Part shown: piece by piece, positions 32,501 to 43,381 of the stretch
How the letters are laid out: the number at the start of each line of letters is the position of its first letter
Position numbering within the stretch: the stretch's first letter is position 1
DNA from: Streptacidiphilus sp. 4-A2
GTDB taxonomy: Bacteria; Actinomycetota; Actinomycetes; Streptomycetales; Streptomycetaceae
Reading direction: 5' to 3'
Length of the DNA: 64,000 nt
Assembly (NCBI GenBank): GCA_014284505.1
Contig: JAAFYY010000002.1
Location: forward strand, 1 to 64,000
Made by a program: the position numbers and the translations under genes
The notes under the pieces: model-generated
Told to the model about the DNA's origin: nothing
Seen by the model: only the letters and a program-made list of their open reading frames with translations
Databases searched by the model: none

Positions 32501-33640
32501 ATGAAGAGAGGCCCGCTCGCCGGGATTCGAGTACTCGAATTGGCCGGCATCGGTCCCTGTCCGTTCGCGGCCATGCTGCTGGGTGATCTCGGTGCGGAGG
32601 TGGTCCGCGTCGATCGGATCAGTGCAGTTTCACAAGCTGGGCTGGGCGATGCGGACTTCACCAACCGCGGCAAGCGATCGATCGGCATCGATCTCAAGCA
32701 CCCTGAAGGACGTGAGGCGGTACTGAAACTGGTCGAGCAATCCGATGTCCTGCTGGAGGGCTTCCGCCCCGGGGTCACCGAACGTCTGGGGATCGGGCCC
32801 GACGTATGCCTTTCCCGCAAGAGACTGGTCTATGGCAGAATGACGGGCTGGGGCCAGGAGGGCTCGCTTTCCGGGAGTGCAGGCCATGACATCGGATACA
32901 TAGCGGTGACAGGAGTGCTGCACGCGATCGGCCGGTCGGGCGGGCCGCCACAGGTGCCGATGAACCTGCTCGGCGACTTCGCCGGCGGCAGCATGTACCT
33001 GGTCACGGGAGTGCTGGCCGCGCTACTTGAGGCGAACGTGAGCGGACGAGGTCAGACAGTTGACGCTGCCATCGTTGATGGAACGGCACATATCTCCACC
33101 TTCATCCACGGCTTGGCTGCTCAGGGCAAGTGGATCGACGAACGAGGCGTCAACGAATTGGATACCGGAACCCCCTGGTACGACGTCTACGAGACGGGCG
33201 ACGGTAAGCACGTTGCTGTTGGCCCCATGGAGCCTCAGTTCTACACGGAGTTCGTCCGTCTCCTCGGTCTGGCAGATGAAGATCTCCCCGACCAGCATGA
33301 CCGGGAAGGCTGGCCGGTTCTGCGCGCGCGCTACCAGGAGGCCTTCAAGACTCGTACCAGGGACGAATGGGCGAAGGTCTTTCTGCCCGGTGACTCCTGT
33401 GTCGCCCCGGTCCTATCCCTTCAGGAAGCCGTTGAGCATCCGTACAGTACAGAACGCGAAGTATTCGTCGAGCACGCAGGACACCGACAGCCGGCACCGG
33501 CCCCTCGCTTCTCACGAACCAAACCCGGCTTGCTCCGGCCGCCCGCACAGGCTGGAGCACACACCATGGAGATCCTTGGTGAGATCGGGATCGAGGATCC
33601 CGGAAAGATCCTCGACTCGGGAGCATTCGCACAGCGCTGA
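32501..33640 (+). CDS. CaiB/BaiF-type CoA transferase or acyl-CoA racemase
   Basis: An intact frame of 379 residues with GGGAG just upstream of ATG 32501. The N-terminal signature GIRVLELAGIGPCPFAAMLLG DLGAEVV with RVDR, then GRMTGWGQEG, GHDIGYIAVTG and MNLLGDFAGGSMYL, is typical of family III CoA transferases, and the GHD and GDFAGG blocks match alpha-methylacyl-CoA racemase. Such racemases invert the alpha carbon of a CoA thioester. Together with the AMP ligase and the ACAD-like enzyme it implies a CoA-bound acid in the pathway. Confidence 0.9.
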   Translation: MKRGPLAGIRVLELAGIGPCPFAAMLLGDLGAEVVRVDRISAVSQAGLGDADFTNRGKRSIGIDLKHPEGREAVLKLVEQSDVLLEGFRPGVTERLGIGPDVCLSRKRLVYGRMTGWGQEGSLSGSAGHDIGYIAVTGVLHAIGRSGGPPQVPMNLLGDFAGGSMYLVTGVLAALLEANVSGRGQTVDAAIVDGTAHISTFIHGLAAQGKWIDERGVNELDTGTPWYDVYETGDGKHVAVGPMEPQFYTEFVRLLGLADEDLPDQHDREGWPVLRARYQEAFKTRTRDEWAKVFLPGDSCVAPVLSLQEAVEHPYSTEREVFVEHAGHRQPAPAPRFSRTKPGLLRPPAQAGAHTMEILGEIGIEDPGKILDSGAFAQR

Positions 33641-33869
33641 ACAAGCTTGGGCCTTGACCTGTTCAGCCGGTGACAGCGGCGCCGCGCTTGAGGTTTGCAG
33701 TACATCACCGTCACCGACGGTGCCGTTGGGGAGTGCACCGCTTCGCGGCGATCCTGGGTTGACGCGCTCGGGATCGAGAACCCCCGGAGCTGCCCTCGTG
33801 CCCGTCTGACGGGGGAGCGGACCCCTATCCTGTTTGTCATCAACTGAACTGATCCCCAGGAGGCATGAC
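33641..33869. other. Intergenic region before the class I LysRS
   Basis: A 229-base gap with no gene. AGGAGG at 33858-33863 lies six bases before the GTG start at 33870. An ATG at 33865 opens only a five-codon frame and is rejected. A separate promoter for the LysRS gene is plausible. Confidence 0.5.
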
Positions 33870-35535
33870 GTGGCTGGCGTGAAGCAAGGCGATTGGGTGA
33901 CCGCGGCAGCGGACCAGGTCATCGCCGAGGGCAAACGCCGCGGGCACAGTACGCCTCTGGTCTGCGCATCCGGGATCAGCCCTTCGGGACCGATTCACCT
34001 GGGCAACCTGCGGGAGATCATGGTTCCGCACTTCGTCGCCGATGAGCTTCGGCGGCGGGGGTTGGCGTGCAAGCACCTTCTGTCCTGGGATGACTATGAC
34101 CGGCTCCGCAAGGTCCCGGCCGGTCTTCCGGCCTCGTTTGCCGAGCACATCGGAAGGCCGCTGACCTCGGTGCCGGATCCGTGTGGCGAGCACGAGAACT
34201 GGGCGGAGCACTTCAAGGTCCCGTTCCGGGCCGCTCTTGCGCAGCTCGGGGTCGAGGTCACTGAGGTCAGCCAGACGCAGATGTACACCTCCGGTGCGTA
34301 CCGGGAGCGGATCCTGCACGCGATGCGGGAGCGGGCTCGGATCGACGCCGTGCTCGGTCGGTTCCGCACCGCCAAGAAGACTGAGGCGTCCGAGTCCGTG
34401 GACGGGGACGAGGCGGACGGCCCGTCGGCGGGGCCGAGTACTACCCGTACAAGCCTTACTGTTCGGCGTGCGGACGTGACACGACGAGCATCACGTCGTT
34501 CGATGAGGGCACCACCAGGATTGAGTACTCCTGTCAGTGCGGCCACGCGGACGGCTTCGAGCTCGATCGGACTGACAGCGGCAAGCTCGTGTGGAAGGTG
34601 GACTGGCCCATGCGCTGGGCCTTCGAAGGGGTCACCTTCGAGGCCGGGGTGTCGACCACTCCTCCCCGGGGTCCAGCTTCACCGTCGGCTCGCAGTTGGT
34701 CCGGGAGATCTTCGGCGGGGAGCCGCCTGCTTACCTGGGCTACTCCTTCGTCGGCAGCAGCGGGTCGGCCAAGATGAGCGGCTCCGCGGGTGGCGCTCCG
34801 ACCCCGACGAACGCGCTGGAGATCCTTGAAGCGCCGCTGCTGCGGTGGCTGTACGCGCGGCGTCGGCCGAATCAGTCGATCACGGTGTCCTTCGATCAGG
34901 AGATCAACCGCCTGTACGACGAGTGGGACGCCCTGGGGCGGAAGATCGAGACCGGACAGGCGGAGCCCGGCGAGCTGGCGGTCCGGGCGCGCTCCGTCGG
35001 GGCGGCGACGCAGATGCTGCCTGCGACTGAGCGGGTGCTGCCGTTTCGCACGCTGGCCTCGGTCGCCGACATCACCACCGGGGACGAGGAGCAGACGCTG
35101 CGGATTCTGCGGGACCTCACCGTCGAGGAACCGCTGGACAGCCTGGATCAGGCCCGGCCGCGACTCGACCGGGCCCAGGCATGGATCAATGGGTACGTGC
35201 CTGCTGAGGAGCGGACTCAGGTGCGCGGCGAGCCTGACCTGGAGCGGTTGGAGCGGCTCACATCGGGGGAGCGTGAGTCGATCAAGCTGCTCCTGGACGG
35301 ACTCGACGAGCACTGGTCGCTGCCCGGGCTCACCACCTTGGTTTACGGCGTGCCGAAGCTGCAGGCCGGGTTGCCGCTGGATACTCCGCCGACGCCCGAA
35401 CTGAAGGCTGCACAGCGGGCGCTGTTCTCGCTGCTGTACACGCTGCTTGTGGGCAGGGAAACCGGTCCCCGGTTGCCCACGCTGCTGCTGGCTCTCGGCG
35501 CGGAACGCATTCGAGCGCTTTTGAGCGTGGCGTAG
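33870..35535 (+). CDS. Class I lysyl-tRNA synthetase, frame-disrupted
   Basis: About 555 residues of class I LysRS, unrelated in fold to the class II LysRS-like protein 1.5 kb upstream. The HIGH-type motif is ISPSGPIHLGNLRE, the KMSKS-type motif is SAKMSGSAGG, and a zinc-ribbon-like PYCSACGRDTTSI ... CQCGHADGF lies between them after a frame change near 34435. A second change is near 34665. The C-terminal helical anticodon-binding cage is complete to the stop. It could be the housekeeping enzyme or a resistance copy attached to the biosynthetic set. Confidence 0.9.
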
Positions 35536-35560
35536 CGCCGGCGACGGCGGGCGGGGTCAG

Positions 35561-35597
35561 GACGGGCAGGGGCCGAGCGATTGGGCCCCTGCCCGTC
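35561..35597 (+). terminator. Hairpin after the class I LysRS gene
   Basis: A perfect 14-bp stem (35561-35574 with 35584-35597) around a nine-base loop lies 25 bases beyond the LysRS stop, which fits the end of the transcription unit. Confidence 0.85.
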
Positions 35598-35739
35598 CAG
35601 CGCGATGCCCTGGCTGCGCAGTCCGTAGTGGACAGCTCGTATTTCTGTGTGATGACTTGCAGGACATTGTGTTTCCGCACCTGGTGACGGTGCTGGTGGA
35701 GGGCGGCGTTGTAGGTGTCACAAACCCCATCCGTGCTGA

Positions 35740-35931
35740 TTAGGCGGCATGTTGGTACTCGTACAGGATGCTGCCGGGGCACTCTCTTCGTTTGATGCTG
35801 AGCTGCTCCACATGGACTGTGTCAGTGATTCGGTTGGGGAGTGGGTGCAGCGGTGCGGCGGAGTTCAGGGCGCGGTCCAGGAGTTCTGCCCGGCAGGAGC
35901 GGATCCACCGTTCCACGATTGGGCATCGTTG
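35740..35931 (-). pseudogene. Integrase-core transposase remnant (IS481/IS3 type)
   Basis: The frame ending at 35740 reads VERWIRSCRAELLDRALN, then APLHPLPNRITD, QLSIKRRECPG and ILYEYQHAA. This is the C-terminal end of an rve-domain transposase with an internal deletion between the RSCR block, which carries part of the DDE core, and the tail. Only about 63 codons remain. It marks a former mobile-element insertion at the right edge of the biosynthetic set. Confidence 0.65.
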
Positions 35932-35935
35932 ACGG

Positions 35936-35978
35936 CTGGTGGTGCAACTCAACCGTGGCAGAGGAGTTGCACCACCAG
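35936..35978 (-). terminator. 15-bp perfect hairpin covering the stop of the next gene
   Basis: Bases 35936-35950 pair exactly with 35964-35978 around a 13-base loop. The leftward gene's stop codon (35949-35951) and last codons fall inside the hairpin. It probably works as a terminator, though overlap with coding sequence is unusual and may mark the junction with the adjacent element. Confidence 0.65.
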
Positions 35979-36578
35979 AACATCTTCGGGCAGTCCGAGC
36001 AGGTACCGGTCCGCAAGCGGCCAGTAGTCCTCCTCTGGGGAGGCCTGTTCCTGGAGGGGGCTCGGGTCCAGGGGGTCTGCCCATCGGCCGTCCAGGGTGA
36101 TCAGGGCATAGGTCGGGACGGCCAGAACCGCAGCTCTCTCGATGAACGCCGACCTGTCACCGGAGATTGACGCCTGCGGCTGCTCCTCCGTGGGGCTGTG
36201 CAGGTCCGCGGGGCCGTCCACGTGCGAAGCCGCCCAGGTGGCCGCGGCCCGTGCGGCGGCCGCCGCACGCATACCCTCGAAGTCGAGCAACCCTCGCGGC
36301 CCCCCGTCGCAGCGCAGCGGGCCTCGCGGGCGCACTTCCCCGCTCGGCAGCGAGGGTTCGAACAGGAGCCGCGGATCACCGTCGTACGGGGGGAGCGCGA
36401 CGAGGCTGTCATTGCTCGACATATGCCACCAATCCCATTCCCCAAAGGGATTGCAACCCTCTTTGCCGGTTTCCGGGTCGATCCGGATGTCATAAGGGCG
36501 CATGGCTGCTGAAATGGCGGCATGTGGATCGCCCTGGGCGGACGGATCGAGGCAAACTGTGACTTGGAACCTTGACAT
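35949..36578 (-). CDS. Hypothetical protein
   Basis: An uninterrupted frame of 209 residues from ATG 36578, preceded by GGGGAGA at five bases. The N-terminus is MSRFQVTVCLDPSAQGDPHA, and a notable tryptophan-rich stretch GEWDWWHMSSNDSLVALPPY follows near residue 45. An alanine-rich middle and an acidic C-terminus complete it. There is no signal or membrane segment and I recognise no family. It is the first gene downstream of the RHS protein but is separated by a strong terminator, so it is not an obvious immunity gene even though the position is right. Confidence 0.65.
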   Translation of the reverse strand: MSRFQVTVCLDPSAQGDPHAAISAAMRPYDIRIDPETGKEGCNPFGEWDWWHMSSNDSLVALPPYDGDPRLLFEPSLPSGEVRPRGPLRCDGGPRGLLDFEGMRAAAAARAAATWAASHVDGPADLHSPTEEQPQASISGDRSAFIERAAVLAVPTYALITLDGRWADPLDPSPLQEQASPEEDYWPLADRYLLGLPEDVLVVQLLCHG

Positions 36579-36662
36579 GCGGTCTCCCCGGGCATCGGCT
36601 GTCATGAGCATACACGCCCATAGTTCGTCCTGAATTATTCCATCGTTCTTCGGCGGGACGCG

Positions 36663-36692
36663 GGTGGGCCCGCTCCAAAGAGCGGGCCCACC
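36663..36692 (-). terminator. Strong terminator downstream of the RHS gene
   Basis: A perfect 13-bp stem (36663-36675 with 36680-36692) with a four-base loop lies about 30 bases beyond the RHS stop and well ahead of the next start. It should end RHS transcription. Confidence 0.88.
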
Positions 36693-36719
36693 TTCTTGAC
36701 TCCCCCTGGGTTGACCCTG

Positions 36720-39700
36720 TCAGCCCACTGGATCCGCACCGTCCTCACCGTTGAAGAATTCCACGTCGTCCGGAACGGTGTAGTCCTCCGGAATGTCGTT
36801 GTTCACGCTCGCTCCCACGTAGTCGGTCGTTCCCTGGATCGGGACCGTGACGTCCTGGGTGGCGTACACCGAGCCCATGGGGGCGCCGAGCAGGGTGTCG
36901 GAATTGACGAACGAGACGGCGCGGACGCTGTTAAGGCTCAGCTTTCCGCGAGGCGAGTTCCCGTTGTACAGGAAGTCGTAGAAGTCGTCCATGAAGGACC
37001 CAGGGTCCTCGCCGTTGTCGATGTCCATCACGACATTGTCGGTCTGCCGCTCAAGCGGTTTCTTGCTCCGGGGGTCCGGCTGGCCGGCTTTCTTGTAGAG
37101 ATAATCCGTGATATTGCGGAGGTTGGTGGACGTCACATGGTAGATGTCCCACGAGTCGGCACTCACCGGGACGCCGTCGACGAATGTCACGAGGAACATG
37201 TCGGGTGTCCGCGCGTTCTTCCTCGGCGTGATCGGGAGGAACATCTGCCCGTTCTGACTACTGAGCGACCCGTCGTAATCCAGCTGGTCGTTCAGGTACT
37301 GGAGAATCTGCTTCTCCTCGTCGTTGAAGGAGTTCGAGGAGACGACGTAACGTTGTTCTCCGATCTGCAGCTCGCCCGCGCCCTGCATGCCCTTCGCCAC
37401 TGCGGTGTAGGTGATGGTGTTCTGCTCGATCTCCTGGGCCTGGTGCTCTATCTCCTGCGGGGACGCGCAGCCGTCGTCGTCGCACACCATGTTGCCGGAC
37501 GGGTCACTGTGGGAGACCGGACTGTTGCCGGCGTAGTCGTAGCCCGCGAGTTGGGTCGGGTCGGTTCCTTCGAGCACCGGGTCGCTGGAGAGGAAGCGGC
37601 CGGTCTGGGCGTCGTACTCACGAGCCCCGAGGTTCTCCAGGCCGGTGGTGGCGTCGGCGGTGCCGCCGACGTACCCCTTGTCACCGGGCCAGGTCGTGGG
37701 GGCCGTGCCCCGGGCGCCTCCGAAGGGGAGGTACTGACGCCGGGTGACGTTCTCGGTCTGGTAATCGATGGCAAGAGTGTCGCTGCCCTGCTGGTTCGGG
37801 ATCAGATACTGGATGTCACCGGTGTTGGAACGCTCAGCGATGGTGGCGCCGGCGACGGTGTAGTAGCGGGTGCCGGTCAGCGACTGGCTGGAGAGGTTCT
37901 CCACGACCTGCGCGTCGCCCACGTACAGGGTGGCCTGATTGGGGTCGGTGCACAGGACCAGGTTGCCGTCGGCGTCGTAGAGGTAGCTGGTGGTGCCGGC
38001 ACTGGTCGCGTCGGAGGCGATCTTGCCCTGCGCGTTCCAGGTCAAGGTCTGGTTGCCGAGCGCCCCGCCACTGACGGCCGTGGTGTTGCCGTCAGCGTCG
38101 TAGGTGTACGAGGCCGTGTTCGCGGCCGCGTTCGGGCCAGTGGCGGTTGTGCTGGTGAGGGTGTGCGGCTGGTCCGTGGCGGAGCCGGCCGCCGGGTAGT
38201 TGTAGGTGGTCGTGGTGTCGTTGCCGGTGTTGCCGGTGGTGTCGTGGTCGGTCTGGTTCAGCCGGTCCCCGGCGGCGTCGTACGTCCAGGTCTGCCAGTA
38301 CGGGTTGCTGCCGCCCACCGTGCTGCTGTTCCCCGGGGCGGGGGTGGCGGCACAGTTGTCGGTGGCGGTCCACGCACCGCTGAGGCGCTCGGCGTAGTCG
38401 TAGCTGAAGCACTGGGTGTCGACGGTCGTGCCGCCGTTCTGCGAGTCGGTGGTCGAGGTCAGCAGTCCGGCGCCCTTGGAGACGGTTGAGTTGCCGTACG
38501 TGTAGCTGGTGTCGTCCACCACCGCCGAGCTGGCCGAGTCCGTGGTCTCCGCGTTGGTGACCATGTCACTTTGCGGGTCGTACGACAGGGACAGGTCGAC
38601 CCAGGCGGTGGACGGTCCCATCGTGTACAGCAGCGGATGCCCGTACTCGTCGTAGCCCACCGCCTGGGTGTACGTCCATGTCGTGGTTCCGGAGCTGGCC
38701 AGGCTGACCGGCTCGCCGTAGTTGTCGTAACCGGTGGTGAGGGTCTCTGCGGGCAGGCCGCCGGCTGCCGGGTCCTGTTGGGTGACCTGGTGGCCGGCCG
38801 TGTTGTAGGTGAAGCTGGTGGTGTAGCCGCCGGACGGCGCCAGCAGCGCCTCGTTCGACGGCAGGTTCGCCAGCGTGGTCTTGGAGGCGGCGACCTTGCC
38901 GAGCGAGGTGTAGGCCAGCACCGCCGAGGTGACCGACGCGCTGGTGGTGCCGAGCTGGTACGAGGTGGAGGAGGTCGGGTAGCCCTTCTTCAGGGTGTCA
39001 TACGTCCACGCCCCGATCTGGTCGGTTGCCGCCTCGGCCACGCTGCCCGTGGTGTTGTACGACGCCGTCTTCCGGCCGTCGAGGTCGTAGGTGTAGCTGA
39101 CCTGCTTGCCGTCCGCGTCGGTGGCCGAGAGCAGTTGGCCTGCGTTGTCGGAGGTGGTCGTGCTCGTGCCCGCGTCGGGGTCGCTGGCTGACGTCTGCTG
39201 ACCCAGCAGGTTGTAGGTCCACGACCAGGAGTTCCCGGCTGCGTCCTTCTCACCCACCCGGTCTCCGGCCGGACTGTAGCTGTACTGGGTGTCGGAGTAG
39301 TCCGAAGCCGGATCGTTGACCGGGTCCGCTGGCACTCCCACGTGGTACTGGTACAGATCCGTCAACTCGCCCCGTGCATTTGTGATCTCAGTCTGGGCGA
39401 CACCGCCGGCCGGGGGCACGGTGGTGATGGAGTCACCGCCGTAGCTGTAGGTGGTCTCCCAGGTCTGCGTCCCTGCCGCGTAGGCGACGTCGGCCGTCTT
39501 CCGGCCGGCTCCGTCGTAGCTGTACCCGGCCTCTGAGGGGATCTTGCCGTCCTGGGCCTGTACCAGGGTTCCGCTCGGAGCGCCGCCGGAGTAGTAGGGG
39601 GCGGTCGACTTCGCCACCTGACCGAGGGTGTTGTACACGGTGTCGGTCACGTCACGTCCGCCGTCGAGCGTGCCGGACTGGGTCTCCCGGACCCGCAGCA

Positions 39701-42700
39701 TGGCGTCGTAGAGCGTCTCCGAGGTCTGGTAGTTGCTCCCGTCGTTATCCAGGGTCTGCGCGGTGACCACGGAAGGCGCGCCGTTGGACACCGAGTAGCT
39801 GTACTTCGCCACCGCGTTGGCGATGCCTGGCTGGAACACGGCACTGGTCCGGCCGAGGGCGTCGTACTGGGCGCTGTTCACGTAGCCGGCCGCGTCGGTC
39901 ACCGACTTCTTGAGGTCCCGCGATGCGTCGTAGGTGGTCGTCACGGTGTGGCCGAGCGGGTCGGTGACCGTCACCGAGGTCGGCTCTCCCCCGGTCGCCG
40001 GGGTGTAGGCCGTGGTGGTCTTGCGGTTGTCCGCGTCCGTGATCGCGGTCGGACGTCCGTACTCGTCCACGGTCGTGGTCGCCATGGTCGCGAAGGTGGG
40101 TGTCGACCCGGAGTAGGAAACGACCTTCTGCACCATCGTGGCGTCGCCGACGGTGGGGGCAGCGCCGAAGGTGGTGGAGCCGTCGTAGAAGGTACGCGTG
40201 TCGGCGACCGCGTCAGCCGGCAGCATCGGGGTGGTGGAGCAGTTCACCGAGACGGTTCGGACCTCGTCGGGTTTGTCGAGAATCCAGGTGGTGGTGTTGT
40301 CGGCGTACGAGGTGGTGGTGCACAGGTCGTCCGCGGTGGTCGAGACGTCGCCTTGGTCGTTGACCTGGGTCACTCGGCCGTAGGAGTCGTGCGTGTAGTC
40401 GGTCTCCGTCTCCCGGGTCGTGCCCGAGGCCAGCGGAGTGTAGACCCGGGTCCGCAGATCGCCGGTCTGGAAGGCTTGCTGCGAAGGCAGCCCGGACAGT
40501 GCGTGGGTGGCTGTCGCGGACGAGGACCAGGGATCGGTGATGGTGTCGGTGACCACCTTGTCGGACCCGGCGCCGTCGTACACGACGGTCTCGTAGGTCT
40601 GGCCGGCGAACTGGTTCGAGTCGGTCACCGACGGGTCGTTGCGGGTGTCGGTGAGGGAGACCGAACGCGTTCCACCGTTGGGCAGGGTGTCGCCGTCCAT
40701 GCCGCGGAAGTAGTAGGTGTCGGCTTCGGTGACCGGGTCGGGGCTCGTGCCGGTGGTCACCTTCATGCCCTGGAACCCGCGCCACTGACCCCAGGTACGC
40801 TCGCTGGCGGGGGTCAGCGGGTTGTCGTCGTAGTGCCAGGCGGGGGAACCGATGGGGGTGTACGTGGTGGAGATGGTGTCGCTGACACCGCCACCTGTCG
40901 GGTCCTCTTGCGAGACCGCGGTCACAACGTACTTGTTGAACCAGTCCTCGATCGGGCGGTCGCTCCGCTCGGGGTCCAGTACGCCGGGTAGCACAACTGA
41001 GTGTTCTGGCTCGGGTCGCTCGGCGTTGAACTGCCGCAGGCGGCCGAGGAGTAGTCGACGCTGATGATGCCGCCCGACTCGGTGGTGATGGTGTTGAGCC
41101 GGTAGCGGGTGATGGGCGAGTAGCCGTCCGTCAGGTTGACCCGGTTCGACAGCGGTTCCCCGGAGAACGAGATCGGCGGCATGCTGATCGGGGCACTGGA
41201 ACCCCCCGCCGAGGTGTCCTGGCCGGTCCGGGTCAGCGTGGACAGCCACAGCGACGGCGTGGTCGAGTCACCCGTGGCCGGGAAGCTGTACTCGAAGGCC
41301 CAGGAGTCGACATCGGTCTCGGTGGTGCCGACCAGGGCTTGCGTCTGGATGCCGGTGAGTTCGTTCTCCGACCAGTATGACGGCCCCTGGCTGCTACAGG
41401 CGGCCCCGTTCGCACAGTTCTGATCGAACGGGACGTCGGGCCAGCTCGACGCCGTCGACGAGGTCAGGGTGGAGGTGGCGCAGCCGGTGGAGGAGGTGTT
41501 GCACCGGCCATCGTAGCTGAACAGCACCTGACCGGCAGGGCTGGTGGAGTACACCGATCCGTCGCGCTGCCCGTACTGGATCTTCGCCAGTGCCACGTCC
41601 CGGATGTACGGCGTGTTCGCGGTCGAACCCAGGTCACGGGAGTAGTAGTTGGTCGACGGAGTGTAGAAGTAGGACGTCACGTCGCCATGAGTGTCCTTGA
41701 CGTAGTCCAGCATCCATCGGTAGCCCTGCTGGCACCACGAGTTGGACCAGGTGGCGTTGTAGCACGGCTGGCCCGAAGCGGTTGCGTACACCGGCTCGGT
41801 CAGGACCGAGTTGGTCACCGCGTCACCACTGGCCCAGCCGGGAAGCTGGTTGAGGCCGAAGGTGTACTGCGTGCCGTCGTCGGTGGTGACCCGCCAGTAC
41901 TCGCCCTTCTGCGCACCGTTGGTGGCACCGGTCAGGTATTCGACCTTCTCGTCAGCGTCGTTCTGCGGATGCCACACACCGGTCGTGTCGTCCTGGACCA
42001 GCGTGGTCATCTGACCGTTCAACGACATCGACAGCTGGTTGTTCGACGACCAACACTGGTCCCAGGTCTGCGTCGAGCCCGAGGGGTTCTGGTGGCAGGA
42101 CTGGTACGAGCGCTCGATGAACGACTCTCCCAGGGAGAACCCGTCGCCCACGACAGGTGCCTGGTTGTTGGTCGACGACGTGAGTCCGTCGACCATTTGG
42201 GAGTCGTAGCTCAGCGACAGCTGCGGGGAGGAAGCCGGGCACCGAAGGCACGTTGAAGGGGTACGACCAGGTGAAGTCGTCGGCGCTACCGCCGGCCTGC
42301 CATGAACCCGAGGGTTTCAACGAGGTCTGCGTGAAGTCGCCTCCTCCACCGCCGGACGACGAGTCGGCCGCCAGCACCATTGTGCCGACGAGACCATGGC
42401 CTGGGTGCGCGTGCGGCTGGCCCCGGCCGAGGGGGTGATGACCGTCGAAAGCTGGTCGTTCTTCGCCGAGTCGATGGTGGTGAGAGGCGTCTCCACTCGA
42501 CAGGAACGAAGTTGAGGTGTCGTCAGAATGCAGGCAGGCATGGTCGCCAGGTGCAGTCGGGAGGCCCAGTCCCCGCCGTACGCGTCGGCGAAATCTGAGT
42601 AGTCCAGCGTCACCCGCAGGCGGCTGGAGCTCTCCGTCCTGGGCTTCACCGTCAACAGCACGCCGTGCACACCGGCCGTGACGGCTGCCTGGTGCGGCAG

Positions 42701-43141
42701 GACCGACACCGTCGCCTGTGCCGACGCTGTTGTGGTCGCGGTGGTGGCCGGGACCACGGAAAGCCAGACGGGCAGCTTCCCGGCCCGTGTCGCGGTTGTG
42801 TCCGCTTTGGCGTTCGCCGTCGTGTTCGCCGATCTCGTCCTGGCGGAGTGAGCGGGGGCCACCGCGGCGGGGACGGTGATGGTGGCGCTGCCGCTGGGCC
42901 AGATCGGTTTCGGCAGGTCGGCCGTGTGCAGCAGCTTCGGCGTCCGGTAGTGCGAGACGACCGCAGTGACTGGCACCGGGGTTGTGTGCGGCAGGCTCTG
43001 GGGCCGCTGGGTCTGGGCGACCGCGGGCACGGTCCCGAGCAGGCTGGTGGCGACCGCGAGGGTGATCACCGAGGCGATCGGCCGTGCCGTCGGCCTCGGT
43101 CCGAACCTCCCGCCTGTCGTCCGCGGAAGTATGTGTTTCAT
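36720..43141 (-). CDS. Secreted RHS/YD-repeat protein with C-terminal toxin-like domain, frame-disrupted
   Basis: About 2,140 residues. It begins MKHILPRTTGGRFGPRP with a signal sequence ending near VPAVAQ, then a repeat-poor N-terminal domain and a long YD-repeat array (TYDLDGRKTASYN, YSYDGAGRKTAD). The RHS core closes with GLENLGAREYDAQTGRFLSSDP and YDYAGNSPVSHSDPSGN, the usual hypervariable boundary. The tail of about 260 residues contains RTPDMFLVTFVDG, SWDIYHVTSTNLRNI and NVVMDIDNG, which recalls the RPD...W(E/D)xK...N...VVxD layout of CdiA-type tRNases, but with tyrosine where the catalytic lysine would be. Frameshifts lie near 42390, 42240 and 41000. No cognate immunity gene is evident. 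Confidence 0.88.
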
Positions 43142-43326
43142 GCGGTCTTCCCCCTGTGAGCGTGGAGTTCTTGATCTCGTGTCCGACGAGACGGTACCCG
43201 CCGGGCGGGTGACCGACCGCAGGGGCTTAAGAAGCGATTCCCAAACCGAGGGACACGACTGACACTCGAACTTCCGTGCCTATCAGGCTCGTTCGGGTGA
43301 TCGCTCCGCGGCCGGCGCATAGAAGA

Positions 43327-43380
43327 AGGGCCTCCTGCGCAGTTCGGTGATGTCGAGTCAACGAACCATCAGGAGGCCCT
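43327..43380 (+). promoter_or_regulatory. RBS-sequestering hairpin before the transposase start
   Basis: An 11-bp perfect stem (43327-43337 with 43370-43380) encloses the transposase Shine-Dalgarno AGGAGG (43371-43376), paired with CCTCCT at 43331-43336. Five bases later is the GTG start at 43382. Read-through transcripts from outside the element would fold this hairpin and translate poorly. Many IS elements use this sort of protection. Confidence 0.7.
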
Positions 43381-43381
43381 G

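Noticed and set aside
33865-33882. ATG at 33865 as the class I LysRS start
   Set aside because: It opens a frame that stops after five codons. GTG 33870, with AGGAGG at the right distance, starts the LysRS frame.
36696-42256. Long valine-, glycine- and arginine-rich plus-strand frames
   Set aside because: They are antisense shadows of the RHS gene, with no family resemblance or ribosome-binding sites.
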